From: a virus | DNA length: 31,073 nucleotides | Reading direction: 5' to 3' (one strand) | Virus record (IMG/VR): IMGVR_UViG_3300017724_000043 | Span: 1 to 31,073 of that record | Shown here: in pieces, positions 7,550 to 16,597 of the stretch | How the letters are laid out: the number at the start of each line of letters is the position of its first letter | Position numbering within the stretch: the first letter of the stretch is position 1 | Made by a program: the position numbers and the translations under genes | The notes under the pieces: generated by a model | Told to the model about the DNA's origin: nothing | What the model saw: the letters and a program-made list of their open reading frames with translations, nothing else | The model's database searches: none

Positions 7550-8122
7550 ATGGCTAGAAATATAACCACAGATTTATCAAATGAGTTTTCAGCAGATACG
7601 CTAAGACCTTATTACGCCTGTAAAGTAACATTCCCAAACATACAAGGTAGCGGTGATGTCGTTTATAAGATGTGGACAGGTAATTTCCCTTTGACTGTTG
7701 GCTCGGATACCTTTGAGGGTCTAGGTGAGTTTATAAGTGTAAGCGATGTATCAGAGACATCGGATATGTCAGCATCAGGTTTAAGCATTTCTATTGTAGC
7801 TAATCCTACATTCCTTACAGTATTAAGAGATAAGCAATATCAGGGCAAGTCTGTTGAGGCTTTTGTGGGTGCGCTTGCTGACGATAATACTTCAGCAGGT
7901 CAGTTCAAGTTTTTTGAAGGCTTTGCAGATCAGTTGCTATTCTCTATGCAACCAGAAGCCTGTATTGTTACGCTTAAAGCAGAAAACAAACTTATTAGAT
8001 TATCTAAAAGCAGTAACAGGTACTACACGCATCAAGATCAAAGAACTGAACACTTTACTGATAAAGGGTTAGAGTTTGTTAATGTAATACAAGATCAAGA
8101 GGTACTTTGGGGGAGAACATAG
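7550..8122 (+). CDS. Minor tail protein (L or DUF2163-position)
   Basis: The product is a 190-residue, beta-rich protein. Segments such as LRPYYACKVTFPN, WTGNFPLTVGSDTFEGLGEFI and LSISIVANPTFLTVLRDKQY resemble the tail-tip proteins that follow the distal tail protein in GTA-like and lambda-like tails. Unlike lambda gpL it lacks a cysteine cluster, so an iron-sulfur site is unlikely. The C-terminal segment RYYTHQDQRTEHFTDKGLEF is conserved-looking and could be the hub contact. The family label is by position and pattern; no catalytic site is visible. Confidence 0.62.
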   Translation: MARNITTDLSNEFSADTLRPYYACKVTFPNIQGSGDVVYKMWTGNFPLTVGSDTFEGLGEFISVSDVSETSDMSASGLSISIVANPTFLTVLRDKQYQGKSVEAFVGALADDNTSAGQFKFFEGFADQLLFSMQPEACIVTLKAENKLIRLSKSSNRYYTHQDQRTEHFTDKGLEFVNVIQDQEVLWGRT

Positions 8123-8123
8123 A

Positions 8124-8576
8124 ATGCAGTTTCAAAAAGAAAAGATTGATGGATTGCAACAAGAATTAGAACCATTGCTACAGGCGCACTGGGAACAAAT
8201 CGCGCTAAACAAGGATAAGATAAAATTAAACCCTGCATGGGATGAATACATCAAGTTTAATAATCTAGGCTTGATACACTTTTACACAGTCAGAGATAAG
8301 CAGGAACTAGTTGGTTATTTCTGCGTAGTAGTAACCAAATCATTACACTATAAAGACCATATTTTTGCTACTTGCGATATAATCTATGTCAAGCAAGATA
8401 AGAGAGCAGGAATGACTGGGTATAAACTTATACAATTTGCAGAACAAGACCTAAAAAAACTAGGCGTTTCTGCTTTAGCAATTAACACAAAGGTACACGC
8501 GCCGTTCGATAAGTTGCTGAATCGTATGGATTACAATTTAACTGAGCGACTTTACACAAAGTATATTGGTGAATAG
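8124..8576 (+). CDS. GNAT-type N-acetyltransferase in tail operon
   Basis: The product is a 150-residue protein with the GNAT core: an N-terminal helix, strands around residues 50-70 (LIHFYTVRDKQELVGYFCVV), motif A at about 84-115 with strand CDIIYVKQDK, acetyl-CoA loop RAGMTG at 94-99 and helix YKLIQFAEQDLKKLGV. It ends with FDKLLNRMDYNLTERLYTKY, like the motif B end of the family. It sits between tail-tip genes, where lambda K or the GTA cell-wall peptidase is usually found. The substrate is unknown; acetylation of a tail protein or of a host target is possible but inferred. The ribosome site is weak, suggesting coupling to the gene before it. Confidence 0.78.
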   Translation: MQFQKEKIDGLQQELEPLLQAHWEQIALNKDKIKLNPAWDEYIKFNNLGLIHFYTVRDKQELVGYFCVVVTKSLHYKDHIFATCDIIYVKQDKRAGMTGYKLIQFAEQDLKKLGVSALAINTKVHAPFDKLLNRMDYNLTERLYTKYIGE

Positions 8577-11441
8577 ATGGGTTTCGTAGTAGCAGGAGTA
8601 GTAGGCGGATTCGCGGCAGGTGCGGCAGGAGTAATTGCAGGTGGACTATCTAGCCTAGTAATTGGTGCGGCGGTAGGGTACGGCTTAAAAGCCACTTTCG
8701 ATTATGTCATGGACAGCATGATGGAAGATTTGTCTGTCGATACTATGGGTGGTCGTACTGTTACTAAGAAAGATTCTACAGCTACAAGAAAGATAGTTTA
8801 TGGAACAGTAAGAACTGGTGGCACTATTGTCTATCAAGAGAATTCTGGAACTGAAAACGAATTTTTGCATAATGTTGTCGTTTTTTCGGAAGGTGAAATT
8901 AATGAAATTAGCGAAATATATTTTGATGACGTTAAGGTTTTAGGTTTAGTCAATGGGGTTGTAAGGTACTACAATAAATATAGTACCAATGCTGACGGTA
9001 CAGCATCACAATTTAGCGATGTTGTTGATATAGAATTGAGTAATGGTGCATCTACAAGCAACGCATTGACTAACCTTGCAACTTCTGAAGTAGAGTGGTC
9101 GGAAGATCACAATTTAAGCAAAATCGCACACGCCTATATTCGATTAAGATACAGCGATGAAATATACACTAATGGCTTTCCAAAGATAACGGCTATTATT
9201 AAAGGCAAGCATCATTACGATCCTAGACAAGATAGCACTGCAACAGCTTATAGCGGCAGTGGAAGTCAGAGAATAGATAATCCTTCTACATGGGAGTATT
9301 CTAGCAACTCTGCCGTCTGCGTCTTAAACTATATGCTCGATGATCGCATTGGTTTAGGTGAAAGCCTAGATGCCTTTGATGCACCTTCATTGCTAGCATC
9401 TATGGATGATTGTGATTCCGATGCGACTATATATAACAATTTAACGCAGAAAAAATATACCTGCGATGGCATCATTGATTCTAAGAATAGCCACAAAGCT
9501 AATATTCAAAACATTCTTACCTCTATGAATGGACAGCTTTTATATAGTGGCGGTAAGTATCACGTTAAGTCTTATAAATATGACGATCCCCATAGTCAGG
9601 TTGTTACTGAGGATATGATTCTTGGAAACATAGACATAGCGACAAAGGCAAGCCGTAGAAGTTTATATAACAGGGTCAAAGGAAAGTTTGTTTCAGAAGA
9701 AGATAACTATGTGATGACTGAGTACCCTACTCAAATTTATTACGAAGCAGGAACTACTAATTTACCCTTTGAAATAGACGATGGCGAGACTCTATACCAT
9801 GAGTACAATTTGCCAATGACTACTAACCACATTAGGGCGCAAAGATTAGCGCGTCTTACTATGTTGCGATCTCGTATGCAGAGCAGTATTAAGTTTTCTA
9901 CTAATGCTAAAGGACTGCTTTACACAGTAGGCGATAACATAAAGGTAACTAACAGCACTTTAGGAATCACTCAAAAGATTTATCAAATACAGAGATTAAA
10001 TGTTCGACCAGATACAGAGAAAGGTCTTACAGTGCATATCGAGGCTAAAGAAAATGTAGAGGAATTTTACAATTGGGCAATAACTGATGTTTTAGATTTT
10101 GACAGTGGACAGACCGTAAGCCTTTTTTCTGGAGCAGTTACAGCCCCTACTAACTTACAGCTCGAAGCCTATTATGAAAATAATCAATCTAAAATGCGAG
10201 CTTCTTGGAATGCTAGTTCATCGCAGGGAGATATAATTTATAAGGTGTTTTACAGAAAATCTAACACTTTCACAAGGCTAGCGCATGAGGCATACACATA
10301 CGATACATTTATTGAAATTGCTGTCAAAGATTATTTAGAGGGAGAGGCAGTACAAGTTTTTGTTCAGGCAATGCGCCAAGCATCAGGCGTACATAGTGGC
10401 TTTTTAAGTGGAACTACAAAAGCGGCTAGACGAGTAAATAATAATCAAAACTTTATTATCAGAGGAAGTTTTGCTAATCCTAGTGTACAGCAAGTCACAG
10501 AGTTATGTGCCGCCGCAGGTATTCCTATTGATGCAGGTAGAGAAGTTACCTATTTGCAGGTTGATGATAATGGTTTAGTGCTAAACGCTATTGATTTTGA
10601 ATTTGAAACAATGTCACTTGTACCAATTACTACAAAAGTTAAAAACGATGTTGTTGGTTCAACTTTTGGCAATCAAGTAGCAAACCCACATTTCAACAGT
10701 TTGGCGCACTGGGGATTTATAAATGATACTGCTACAGAATTTTCTATTGATACTGCAAATGAAAGGTTAGATTATCAATCAACAGGTAACGTTTCTGCCT
10801 GTTTACAGTTTATTGGTAATGTAAAAGTTGGCGCAAGATACACAGGGTCTTTTAATGTTAATAGCCTTGTTGTCGTTGGTACTAATAATTTATTTTTTAC
10901 AATTAGAGATTTTATAAATATTGAAGATAGAATTGTTGATATAGACATTGTAGACGCTGGTAATGGGACGCACACCTTTAGTTTTATATCCCCTTCAGAC
11001 AGTTTAGCAATAGCCTTTGTATCTGTAGCCGAAGCCGGATCATCGGCAGTATTTGATAATGTAATTTTAGAGAGAGATGATGAACAAGCAGAGCATAAAA
11101 TTGTTCTTAGTCTGCCCCCATCGGTGACTGCTGATGTTTCTTGGACTTATAGTGTAGAGGATGATAATCAAACAAATACTTTTACAAATACTAATAGTGT
11201 TGGGATAGTTGACGAGTCAGGGGTTACTCCTAGTTTTGTTGGTTTTGATGACAGTTTGCAAGTCAATAATCGAAAATCAGTAGAAGTAGGATTAACTAGA
11301 GCATCAGATTCAATAGGGTTTTCACAATGCGAAATCACAGTTACAGCTAATTGGACGCAAGTTGTTAGTTTTGGCGGTGTAAACCATGACGTACCTAAAT
11401 CAGCAACAGAAACAGTAGTGCTATCAGCTAGGGTAAAATAA
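8577..11441 (+). CDS. Central tail hub / tip attachment protein (gpJ-like)
   Basis: The product is a 954-residue protein, the longest in the genome. The N-terminus is a Gly/Ala-rich hydrophobic stretch (residues 1-40), then SVDTMGGRTVTKKDSTATRKI and VYGTVRTGG, the standard opening of gpJ-like hub proteins. A middle hub domain follows. A fibronectin type III domain lies near residues 520-610 (APTNLQLEAYY, MRASWNASS, YKVFYRKS). Then comes a carbohydrate-binding-like beta sandwich at about 700-840 (ANPHFNSLAHWGF to SSAVFDNVILERD), and a beta-rich C-terminus. It would form the baseplate centre and carry receptor-recognition modules. Its TAA overlaps the next ATG. Confidence 0.85.
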   Translation: MGFVVAGVVGGFAAGAAGVIAGGLSSLVIGAAVGYGLKATFDYVMDSMMEDLSVDTMGGRTVTKKDSTATRKIVYGTVRTGGTIVYQENSGTENEFLHNVVVFSEGEINEISEIYFDDVKVLGLVNGVVRYYNKYSTNADGTASQFSDVVDIELSNGASTSNALTNLATSEVEWSEDHNLSKIAHAYIRLRYSDEIYTNGFPKITAIIKGKHHYDPRQDSTATAYSGSGSQRIDNPSTWEYSSNSAVCVLNYMLDDRIGLGESLDAFDAPSLLASMDDCDSDATIYNNLTQKKYTCDGIIDSKNSHKANIQNILTSMNGQLLYSGGKYHVKSYKYDDPHSQVVTEDMILGNIDIATKASRRSLYNRVKGKFVSEEDNYVMTEYPTQIYYEAGTTNLPFEIDDGETLYHEYNLPMTTNHIRAQRLARLTMLRSRMQSSIKFSTNAKGLLYTVGDNIKVTNSTLGITQKIYQIQRLNVRPDTEKGLTVHIEAKENVEEFYNWAITDVLDFDSGQTVSLFSGAVTAPTNLQLEAYYENNQSKMRASWNASSSQGDIIYKVFYRKSNTFTRLAHEAYTYDTFIEIAVKDYLEGEAVQVFVQAMRQASGVHSGFLSGTTKAARRVNNNQNFIIRGSFANPSVQQVTELCAAAGIPIDAGREVTYLQVDDNGLVLNAIDFEFETMSLVPITTKVKNDVVGSTFGNQVANPHFNSLAHWGFINDTATEFSIDTANERLDYQSTGNVSACLQFIGNVKVGARYTGSFNVNSLVVVGTNNLFFTIRDFINIEDRIVDIDIVDAGNGTHTFSFISPSDSLAIAFVSVAEAGSSAVFDNVILERDDEQAEHKIVLSLPPSVTADVSWTYSVEDDNQTNTFTNTNSVGIVDESGVTPSFVGFDDSLQVNNRKSVEVGLTRASDSIGFSQCEITVTANWTQVVSFGGVNHDVPKSATETVVLSARVK

Positions 11442-12535
11442 TGAGTTGGATTAAAAAAGACAGAAGTGTATCTGGTCAAACTGTTGTAAAAGAAAGCGTT
11501 GCAGCTGATAATCTTAATTGTGTAAAAGATGAGTTCGATATGGCTAGTGCTAGCCCAGAACATCTACCAACACAGCGATCTGTAAGAGATTATGTTAGAA
11601 CATATGCTACCGCACCAGTTATTGAAGGACTTCAAGAAAATCCAACAGATGCTTATATTGCTGGGTTGTTGCAAGCAAATAATATAAGAATAAAACAAGG
11701 TGAATCTATTTTATACTTATATGTCCATGCTGGAAAAGTCAGGGATTCTAGGTCTGTCAGATTAGAGGATAGGAGTTTTACAATAACAGAAACTCAAAGC
11801 ACTGAAATTGATGTAGCTAATGGAATTACAAATTACATGAGCAATATTGATAGACAAGGTGAAACTGCTTTTAACCCTTCAGTTTGGATTTTAACAAGTG
11901 GTGTTACAAAAACGGCAGAAAAAGATGCAGTTGTTATTAATGGTGGTGTAAGCGACTATGTTGTTTCTTGGTCGGGCATTCAATTAGAAGTAGGCACAAC
12001 TTACACTATTTCAGGAAATGTCACTGCAACTGATGGAACAGGTTGTAATTCAAGAGTATATGCAGGATTTCCTATAAATGTTTTATCAGAATCACATATA
12101 GGGCAGACAACAGGTGTTTTCACACATGATTTTGTTGCATTAGCCGAAAACCATATTATTGGATTATCAGGACGAGCAGGAAGCAACTTAACTGTTAAAG
12201 ATTTTGCTGTTAAAAAAAATCTTACCGAAAAAATTGTACGATATGAAATAAGATTAGCCTACCCTGCTACTTTTAAATTTAAAACAACAACCTCTGTTGA
12301 AGCGAATCTTGCAACCTTAGTCGCTACAATTGGTGGTGTAAACTTAAATGCAAATACAACAAGTTCCGAAACAACAGAACCACTAGTTATAGAGTACAAA
12401 AGGTCAGCTATTGGACGTTCAGGACAAAATATAACAATTATTGGAGTAATGGAAGAACAAGTAACAGTGAATGGCGAACAAGTAACTATAACTAATGAAG
12501 TTGTTAAAAGTTTTTCTTTATATGTGCAAGTTTAA
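11441..12535 (+). CDS. Tail fibre / tip protein with CBM-like module
   Basis: The product is a 364-residue protein opening MSWIKKDRSVSGQTVV, similar in its first residues to the next gene. Residues 25-56 (LNCVKDEFDMAS, HLPTQRSVRDYV) carry the common phage-fibre linker motif also found in the fibre gene at 14320. Residues about 145-265 look like a carbohydrate-binding-type beta sandwich (WILTSGV, YTISGNVTATDG, LTVKDFAVKK). The C-terminus is beta-rich. It may be a receptor-binding subunit attached to the hub. It is more AT-rich than its neighbours by eye, consistent with module exchange. Confidence 0.68.
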   Translation: MSWIKKDRSVSGQTVVKESVAADNLNCVKDEFDMASASPEHLPTQRSVRDYVRTYATAPVIEGLQENPTDAYIAGLLQANNIRIKQGESILYLYVHAGKVRDSRSVRLEDRSFTITETQSTEIDVANGITNYMSNIDRQGETAFNPSVWILTSGVTKTAEKDAVVINGGVSDYVVSWSGIQLEVGTTYTISGNVTATDGTGCNSRVYAGFPINVLSESHIGQTTGVFTHDFVALAENHIIGLSGRAGSNLTVKDFAVKKNLTEKIVRYEIRLAYPATFKFKTTTSVEANLATLVATIGGVNLNANTTSSETTEPLVIEYKRSAIGRSGQNITIIGVMEEQVTVNGEQVTITNEVVKSFSLYVQV

Positions 12536-12557
12536 AAAACGGATAAAGGTATAAATA

Positions 12558-13772
12558 ATGTCATGGGTTGATAATAAACCAACAGTATCAGGCAACTTAA
12601 TAATTGATGGAACGCTTGAGGCAAAGCACATTAAGGCTACTACTATTACTGCTGACAAGTTTAGCGGTGCGGTGCAGGAACAATACTGGTCATACACTGA
12701 TGATGTAGATTTAGCATTTTCTTACAGCACTTATGTGACAGTTCATGAATGGACTTTTCCCAAATGTGAATTAAATATATTTAAAGGTCGCCATGTAAGC
12801 TATAACACAGAAGGCTACATGAACACTGGCACTAGCACAGAGTACACAGGTAAAGTTTATTTCAAACTAGAAGCAGAAGTTCCTGCTGTTCAATCATCAA
12901 CTATAATTGGTCAGGCAACCCATATAGCAGTGACTTCAGGTTATCAGCTAGTATCCTTAGATGGATTCATTCCTTTGAACAGGATAGGCAGTGGCGGCAG
13001 TGTAGGGCTTGTAGGTGGTAGCTATAGAACCTATAAGAACCTAAAGTATGATCCAAGATACTTACAAGGCTCGGATTTGGTTACTAATGGTAACTTTAAT
13101 TCTGGCACTGCCAATTGGACAATCGGTGAAGGCACACATTCATCTGGTTATGGTGCGTACTCTTTAGCTACAGGCGCATCTAACAAAGGATTTTCCTATC
13201 AGGCTATAACAACTGAGGTTGGAAAGCTATATCAGGTCACTGGCAACATTGTTGATGGCGTAGCTAGTGGTGAGATCAGAATATCATCATCTGCTGACCT
13301 TGATAACAATAACACAATAGCAACAAGTACAGTGCAATCAGGATCGGCTTCTGTAGATTATGAGTTTACAGCGACAGGAACTACCACTTACATAATATTA
13401 AAAGCATCAGGTTCAGCCGCATCGCAGACGGTTGGCTTTGATAACTTAGTTGTTAAACAGTATATTGATAAAACATTATTAGAAATTAGCACTACAGGCG
13501 GTCAGATTGTTGCTCAAGGCACACCTGCAAATATATATTATCACCCTTACAGCGGTGCATCATCAGGCAGTTGGCAGGTTGTAGATACGCACATTAGAAG
13601 TGATAGGACAGTGCCTTATACTAATTACTTTAGATACAATGCAGATGTATATGTTGGTTGGTTTAATGACTCTATAAAGCTGAGATTAAGGTGCTTAAAT
13701 AACGCGGCATTTGGTAAGACTTTGACGCTAAACAATTTAAAAATATTTATGGATAGCAGGATAGTAGAATGA
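12558..13772 (+). CDS. Tail fibre protein with shared beta domain and CBM-like module
   Basis: The product is a 404-residue protein opening MSWVDNKPTVSGNLIIDGTL, followed by EAKHIKATTITADKFSGAV, a linker typical of tail-tip proteins (gpJ C-terminal regions). Residues about 40-155 form a beta domain with LEAEVP and GGSVGL motifs that aligns with the C-terminal part of the fibre gene at 14320. Residues about 170-305 look like a carbohydrate-binding-type module (LVTNGNFNSGTANWT to TVGFDNLVVKQY). The last 90 residues are another beta domain. It is probably a receptor-recognition protein. It overlaps the next gene by four bases (ATGA). Confidence 0.7.
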   Translation: MSWVDNKPTVSGNLIIDGTLEAKHIKATTITADKFSGAVQEQYWSYTDDVDLAFSYSTYVTVHEWTFPKCELNIFKGRHVSYNTEGYMNTGTSTEYTGKVYFKLEAEVPAVQSSTIIGQATHIAVTSGYQLVSLDGFIPLNRIGSGGSVGLVGGSYRTYKNLKYDPRYLQGSDLVTNGNFNSGTANWTIGEGTHSSGYGAYSLATGASNKGFSYQAITTEVGKLYQVTGNIVDGVASGEIRISSSADLDNNNTIATSTVQSGSASVDYEFTATGTTTYIILKASGSAASQTVGFDNLVVKQYIDKTLLEISTTGGQIVAQGTPANIYYHPYSGASSGSWQVVDTHIRSDRTVPYTNYFRYNADVYVGWFNDSIKLRLRCLNNAAFGKTLTLNNLKIFMDSRIVE

Positions 13773-13981
13773 TTGTAATCGGTTATCAAAAACTAGTAGA
13801 CGAAGAAATCGTAGATGTTGTCTTTGAAGAGCATGAAGATAGAGAAGATGCTATTGAATCAGAAAACAGACTAATCGCTAGTGAATCAGAGTTGGAAAAT
13901 CTGATACAATACTTCTGGGCTATTAAACACGAAACAGGCTATAAGATAATGGCTGTTAAAGACAAGACTATCGAGGGCTAA
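13769..13981 (+). CDS. Small acidic protein between fibre genes, function unknown
   Basis: The product is a 70-residue, Glu/Asp-rich protein (EEHEDREDAIESENRLIASESELENLI) with a central helix and aromatic C-terminal half (YFWAIKHETGYKI). The ATG overlaps the previous stop (ATGA) and the next gene follows after three bases, so it is part of the fibre operon. I do not recognise it. Similar size and position to the 66-residue protein at 16167, also just behind a fibre gene, suggests a fibre chaperone or accessory role, which is inference. Confidence 0.65.
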   Translation: MIVIGYQKLVDEEIVDVVFEEHEDREDAIESENRLIASESELENLIQYFWAIKHETGYKIMAVKDKTIEG

Positions 13982-13984
13982 ACA

Positions 13985-14320
13985 ATGTCAGCAGGAAACT
14001 ACGATATAACAATTGATCAGGGTTCAGACTTTGCCTTGTCTGTTACGGTTAGTGATGACGGCAATGCTAGAAATTTATCTGACTGGGACGCTCGCGCAAA
14101 ACTAAAAGCAACACTATCATCGACAGACGCAACCACTATTACAGTAAGCGAAGCAAACGCGGCAGATGGTATTCTTGTCATGGCACTATCGCACACACAG
14201 ACAGCCGCTTTAGCTATTGGTTCATACGTTTATGACCTTGAGATATACAAAGCTGACGGCACAAAAGCCACAAGACTGCTACAAGGTAGAGCAACTGTCA
14301 GAGGTGAGGTAACTAACTAA
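13985..14320 (+). CDS. Baseplate upper protein-like beta-sandwich (BppU N-terminal type, probable)
   Basis: The product is a 111-residue protein: YDITIDQGSDFALSVTVSDDG, then WDARAKLKATLSSTDATTI, LVMALSHTQTAALAIG and YVYDLEIYKADGTKATRLLQG. This is the Ig-like pattern of short phage proteins related to BppU N-terminal domains, which link fibres to the baseplate. The final RATVRGEVTN motif is typical. The stop overlaps the start of the following large fibre gene (TAATG), which fits a partner role as fibre adaptor. Confidence 0.68.
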   Translation: MSAGNYDITIDQGSDFALSVTVSDDGNARNLSDWDARAKLKATLSSTDATTITVSEANAADGILVMALSHTQTAALAIGSYVYDLEIYKADGTKATRLLQGRATVRGEVTN

Positions 14321-16167
14321 TGGCAACTACCATTACTGTCACTGAGGATGTAACTGAAGTTACCGTCACAGAGACTACAACGCAGTTAAACATAACTCCA
14401 CAGGTAACAACTGTAGGCGTTTCTGCTGTCGATATTACAGCCGCTAACATAGCAAGTTCGGTCAGCCTTACACCTACCGGCAACATTTCTGCAACTAATG
14501 TGCAAGCAGGTTTCAATGAATTAGCTAGTGAAGTTGCGTTTCTATCTGGTGCTGATTTTACGGGTGATGTAACTATCTCCAATGGCGAACTTACTGTAAA
14601 CGGTAAGGTAGAGGCAGAGTTATTTCAGGGCGATATAGACGGTGCTGTTCACTTCAAAGGCGCAGTGGCAAGCGGAGCAACGCTAACAAAAGGCGATGTG
14701 GTATATATCTCTGGACACTCAGGGCAGAAAACAGAAGTTGATAAAGCAGATGCAAGCGACAGCAATAAGATGCCAGCTTTCGGTATTGTTGCGGCTGACC
14801 CAGTTAGTCAGAATGTAGACGTAGTAACTTTTGGCACACTTAAAACTATCAATACTAGTGCTTATTCTGAGGGTGATGAATTATTTGTTTCTACCACAGC
14901 AGGACAAATAACTAGCACAGCACCCTCTGGCGAAGGTAATCTTGTACAAAAAATAGCCAAAGTAGTTAGGGCAGGTGTTAGCGGTAACATTAAAATCATG
15001 GGTGCAGGTCGCACTAACGCTACACCTAATCTTAATGACGGCAATATCTTTATTGGTGATAGTAACAACCTAGCAACAACTGCTAGCTTTGCCACACAAG
15101 TAGCGTCAGCCGATATAACAGAATCACAAATAACCGATCTACAATCCTATTTAACAACAGAAACCGATCCAGTTTTTTCTGCACACGCGGCAAGCGGTGT
15201 TACTTCTACTAAAATTGACCAATGGGATACTGCTTATAGTTGGGGCAATCATGCAGACGCAGGATATTTAACCTCTGAAACAAGCCATACTGACGTAGTA
15301 GTTGATGGAGACTTTACATCAGCAGGATTTATTAAGCGAGGTGCATCAGCAGGAACTTACGAGATAGCATCAACAGTATCATTTACTGACCTTGATTGCG
15401 TTAAAGACGAAGATGATATGGCATCTGACAGCGCAGGTCATGTGCCTACGCAACAATCGGTTAAAGCATTTGTAGAAGATCAAGAAAAAATACACATTTA
15501 TACCAGAGATTACCCAAATAATTTTAGCTTGGGCAATTCTTATAGTGATATATTTGAAGAGTTTGAAACTCCTACATATACAGAAAAACGATTGCATGAA
15601 ATAGATATAAATCTACATCTAATAGGCGGTAGCACTACTGATAATGATGGATCAATAATAGTTGAAGCAGAAGTTCCAACAGGCACTACTGTTTTTTCGT
15701 TAGGTAATGCTACACGCTATGGCGGTGGACAACAATCCTTTTCAGGAATTTTACAGATAGATGGGGATGTTACAGATCAAGTATCTGATGGTGGCAGTAT
15801 TTCTCTTAGCACTAATCCATCAGGTGATTTTAGTAGTAGAGGAATATATGGCGTTCACTATGATCGCGCTAGTGATAAAACTCGCATAGAGTATAGCGAA
15901 TACCCAAGTGCGCTTATAACTAATGAACCAACAGAGTTGTTTCACGATCCATTTAGATTTTCTACATCTGGCACATTTATAACTGTCGATGATATCTCCT
16001 TAAATGTATATGGCGCAGGTCAAGATACACAGCAAAAATTAACCGCAAGATTTGGTTACATTTCTCAGGGCTTTAAATACCGAGTAAGAATGCGAGAGCA
16101 AGCTAGCGGCACAGATCAATTAATTCATAGAAAAGTAAAATATAAGCTAACGAGCAGGAAAGTGTAA
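14320..16167 (+). CDS. Large tail fibre protein
   Basis: The product is a 615-residue protein. It has a Thr/Val-rich N-terminal region, then AGFNELASEVAFLSGADFTGDVTI and a beta domain FKGAVASGATLTKGDVVYIS, common in phage fibres. Fibre repeats of the LTTETDPVFSAHAASGVT and WDTAYSWGNHADAGYL type follow. The linker LDCVKDEDDMASDSAGHVPT at about 358-390 is shared with the gene at 11441. The last 220 residues form a beta-rich tip with EAEVP and GGSISL motifs shared with the gene at 12558. It would be the main lateral or long fibre that recognises the host. Confidence 0.85.
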   Translation: MATTITVTEDVTEVTVTETTTQLNITPQVTTVGVSAVDITAANIASSVSLTPTGNISATNVQAGFNELASEVAFLSGADFTGDVTISNGELTVNGKVEAELFQGDIDGAVHFKGAVASGATLTKGDVVYISGHSGQKTEVDKADASDSNKMPAFGIVAADPVSQNVDVVTFGTLKTINTSAYSEGDELFVSTTAGQITSTAPSGEGNLVQKIAKVVRAGVSGNIKIMGAGRTNATPNLNDGNIFIGDSNNLATTASFATQVASADITESQITDLQSYLTTETDPVFSAHAASGVTSTKIDQWDTAYSWGNHADAGYLTSETSHTDVVVDGDFTSAGFIKRGASAGTYEIASTVSFTDLDCVKDEDDMASDSAGHVPTQQSVKAFVEDQEKIHIYTRDYPNNFSLGNSYSDIFEEFETPTYTEKRLHEIDINLHLIGGSTTDNDGSIIVEAEVPTGTTVFSLGNATRYGGGQQSFSGILQIDGDVTDQVSDGGSISLSTNPSGDFSSRGIYGVHYDRASDKTRIEYSEYPSALITNEPTELFHDPFRFSTSGTFITVDDISLNVYGAGQDTQQKLTARFGYISQGFKYRVRMREQASGTDQLIHRKVKYKLTSRKV

Positions 16168-16367
16168 TGAAGATAGGTAAGTTTATATTAGATAAAAATG
16201 GTGCTATTCAAGAGATTGTTGAGCCAACTGTTTATGATACTTTTGCAGAAGCAAAACAGGCGGCAGAATCTCTTAAACTAGCGAACGCAAACAATCAGCA
16301 GGTACTTGATATATTTATGGCTGATGAAATTTCACCCGAAAGCTATCGCATAAGCGTTGTTTTATAG
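16167..16367 (+). CDS. Small protein downstream of fibre gene, function unknown
   Basis: The product is a 66-residue protein with a beta start (MKIGKFILDKNGAIQEIVEP), a helix (TFAEAKQAAESLKLANANN) and a beta end (YRISVVL). The ATG overlaps the fibre stop (TAATG), implying coupling. I do not recognise a family. A fibre-assembly helper is possible by position only. Confidence 0.65.
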   Translation: MKIGKFILDKNGAIQEIVEPTVYDTFAEAKQAAESLKLANANNQQVLDIFMADEISPESYRISVVL

Positions 16368-16375
16368 GACTTATT

Positions 16376-16597
16376 ATGGAAGATTTAAAGCCAAGAGTAG
16401 CAAAACTAGAGTGGCAAGTTGAGGCTCACGCAGATCAGCTACACAATTTAACTAATGTTACTGCTGAACTAAAGCAAGAACTATGTGCTATTAACAGAAG
16501 TTTGCTACAGATTAAGTGGCTTGGATTGGGTGTTGCCTTAACTATATTTAGTGAGTCTTTTGGGCTTGGTAGTATATTCAAGATATTTGGAATGTAA
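16376..16597 (+). CDS. Coiled-coil plus transmembrane protein (XhlA-like, lysis-associated, probable)
   Basis: The product is a 73-residue protein with a heptad-rich N-terminal half (VAKLEWQVEAHADQLHNLTN, then a TAELKQELCAI type segment) followed by one hydrophobic helix (WLGLGVALTIFSESFGLGSI, residues about 50-69). This coiled-coil-then-TM layout resembles XhlA-type proteins that assist holins. It opens the lysis and export block. GGAC upstream is a weak ribosome site; the stop overlaps the next start (TAATG). Alternative: a structural membrane-interacting tail accessory. Confidence 0.62.
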   Translation: MEDLKPRVAKLEWQVEAHADQLHNLTNVTAELKQELCAINRSLLQIKWLGLGVALTIFSESFGLGSIFKIFGM

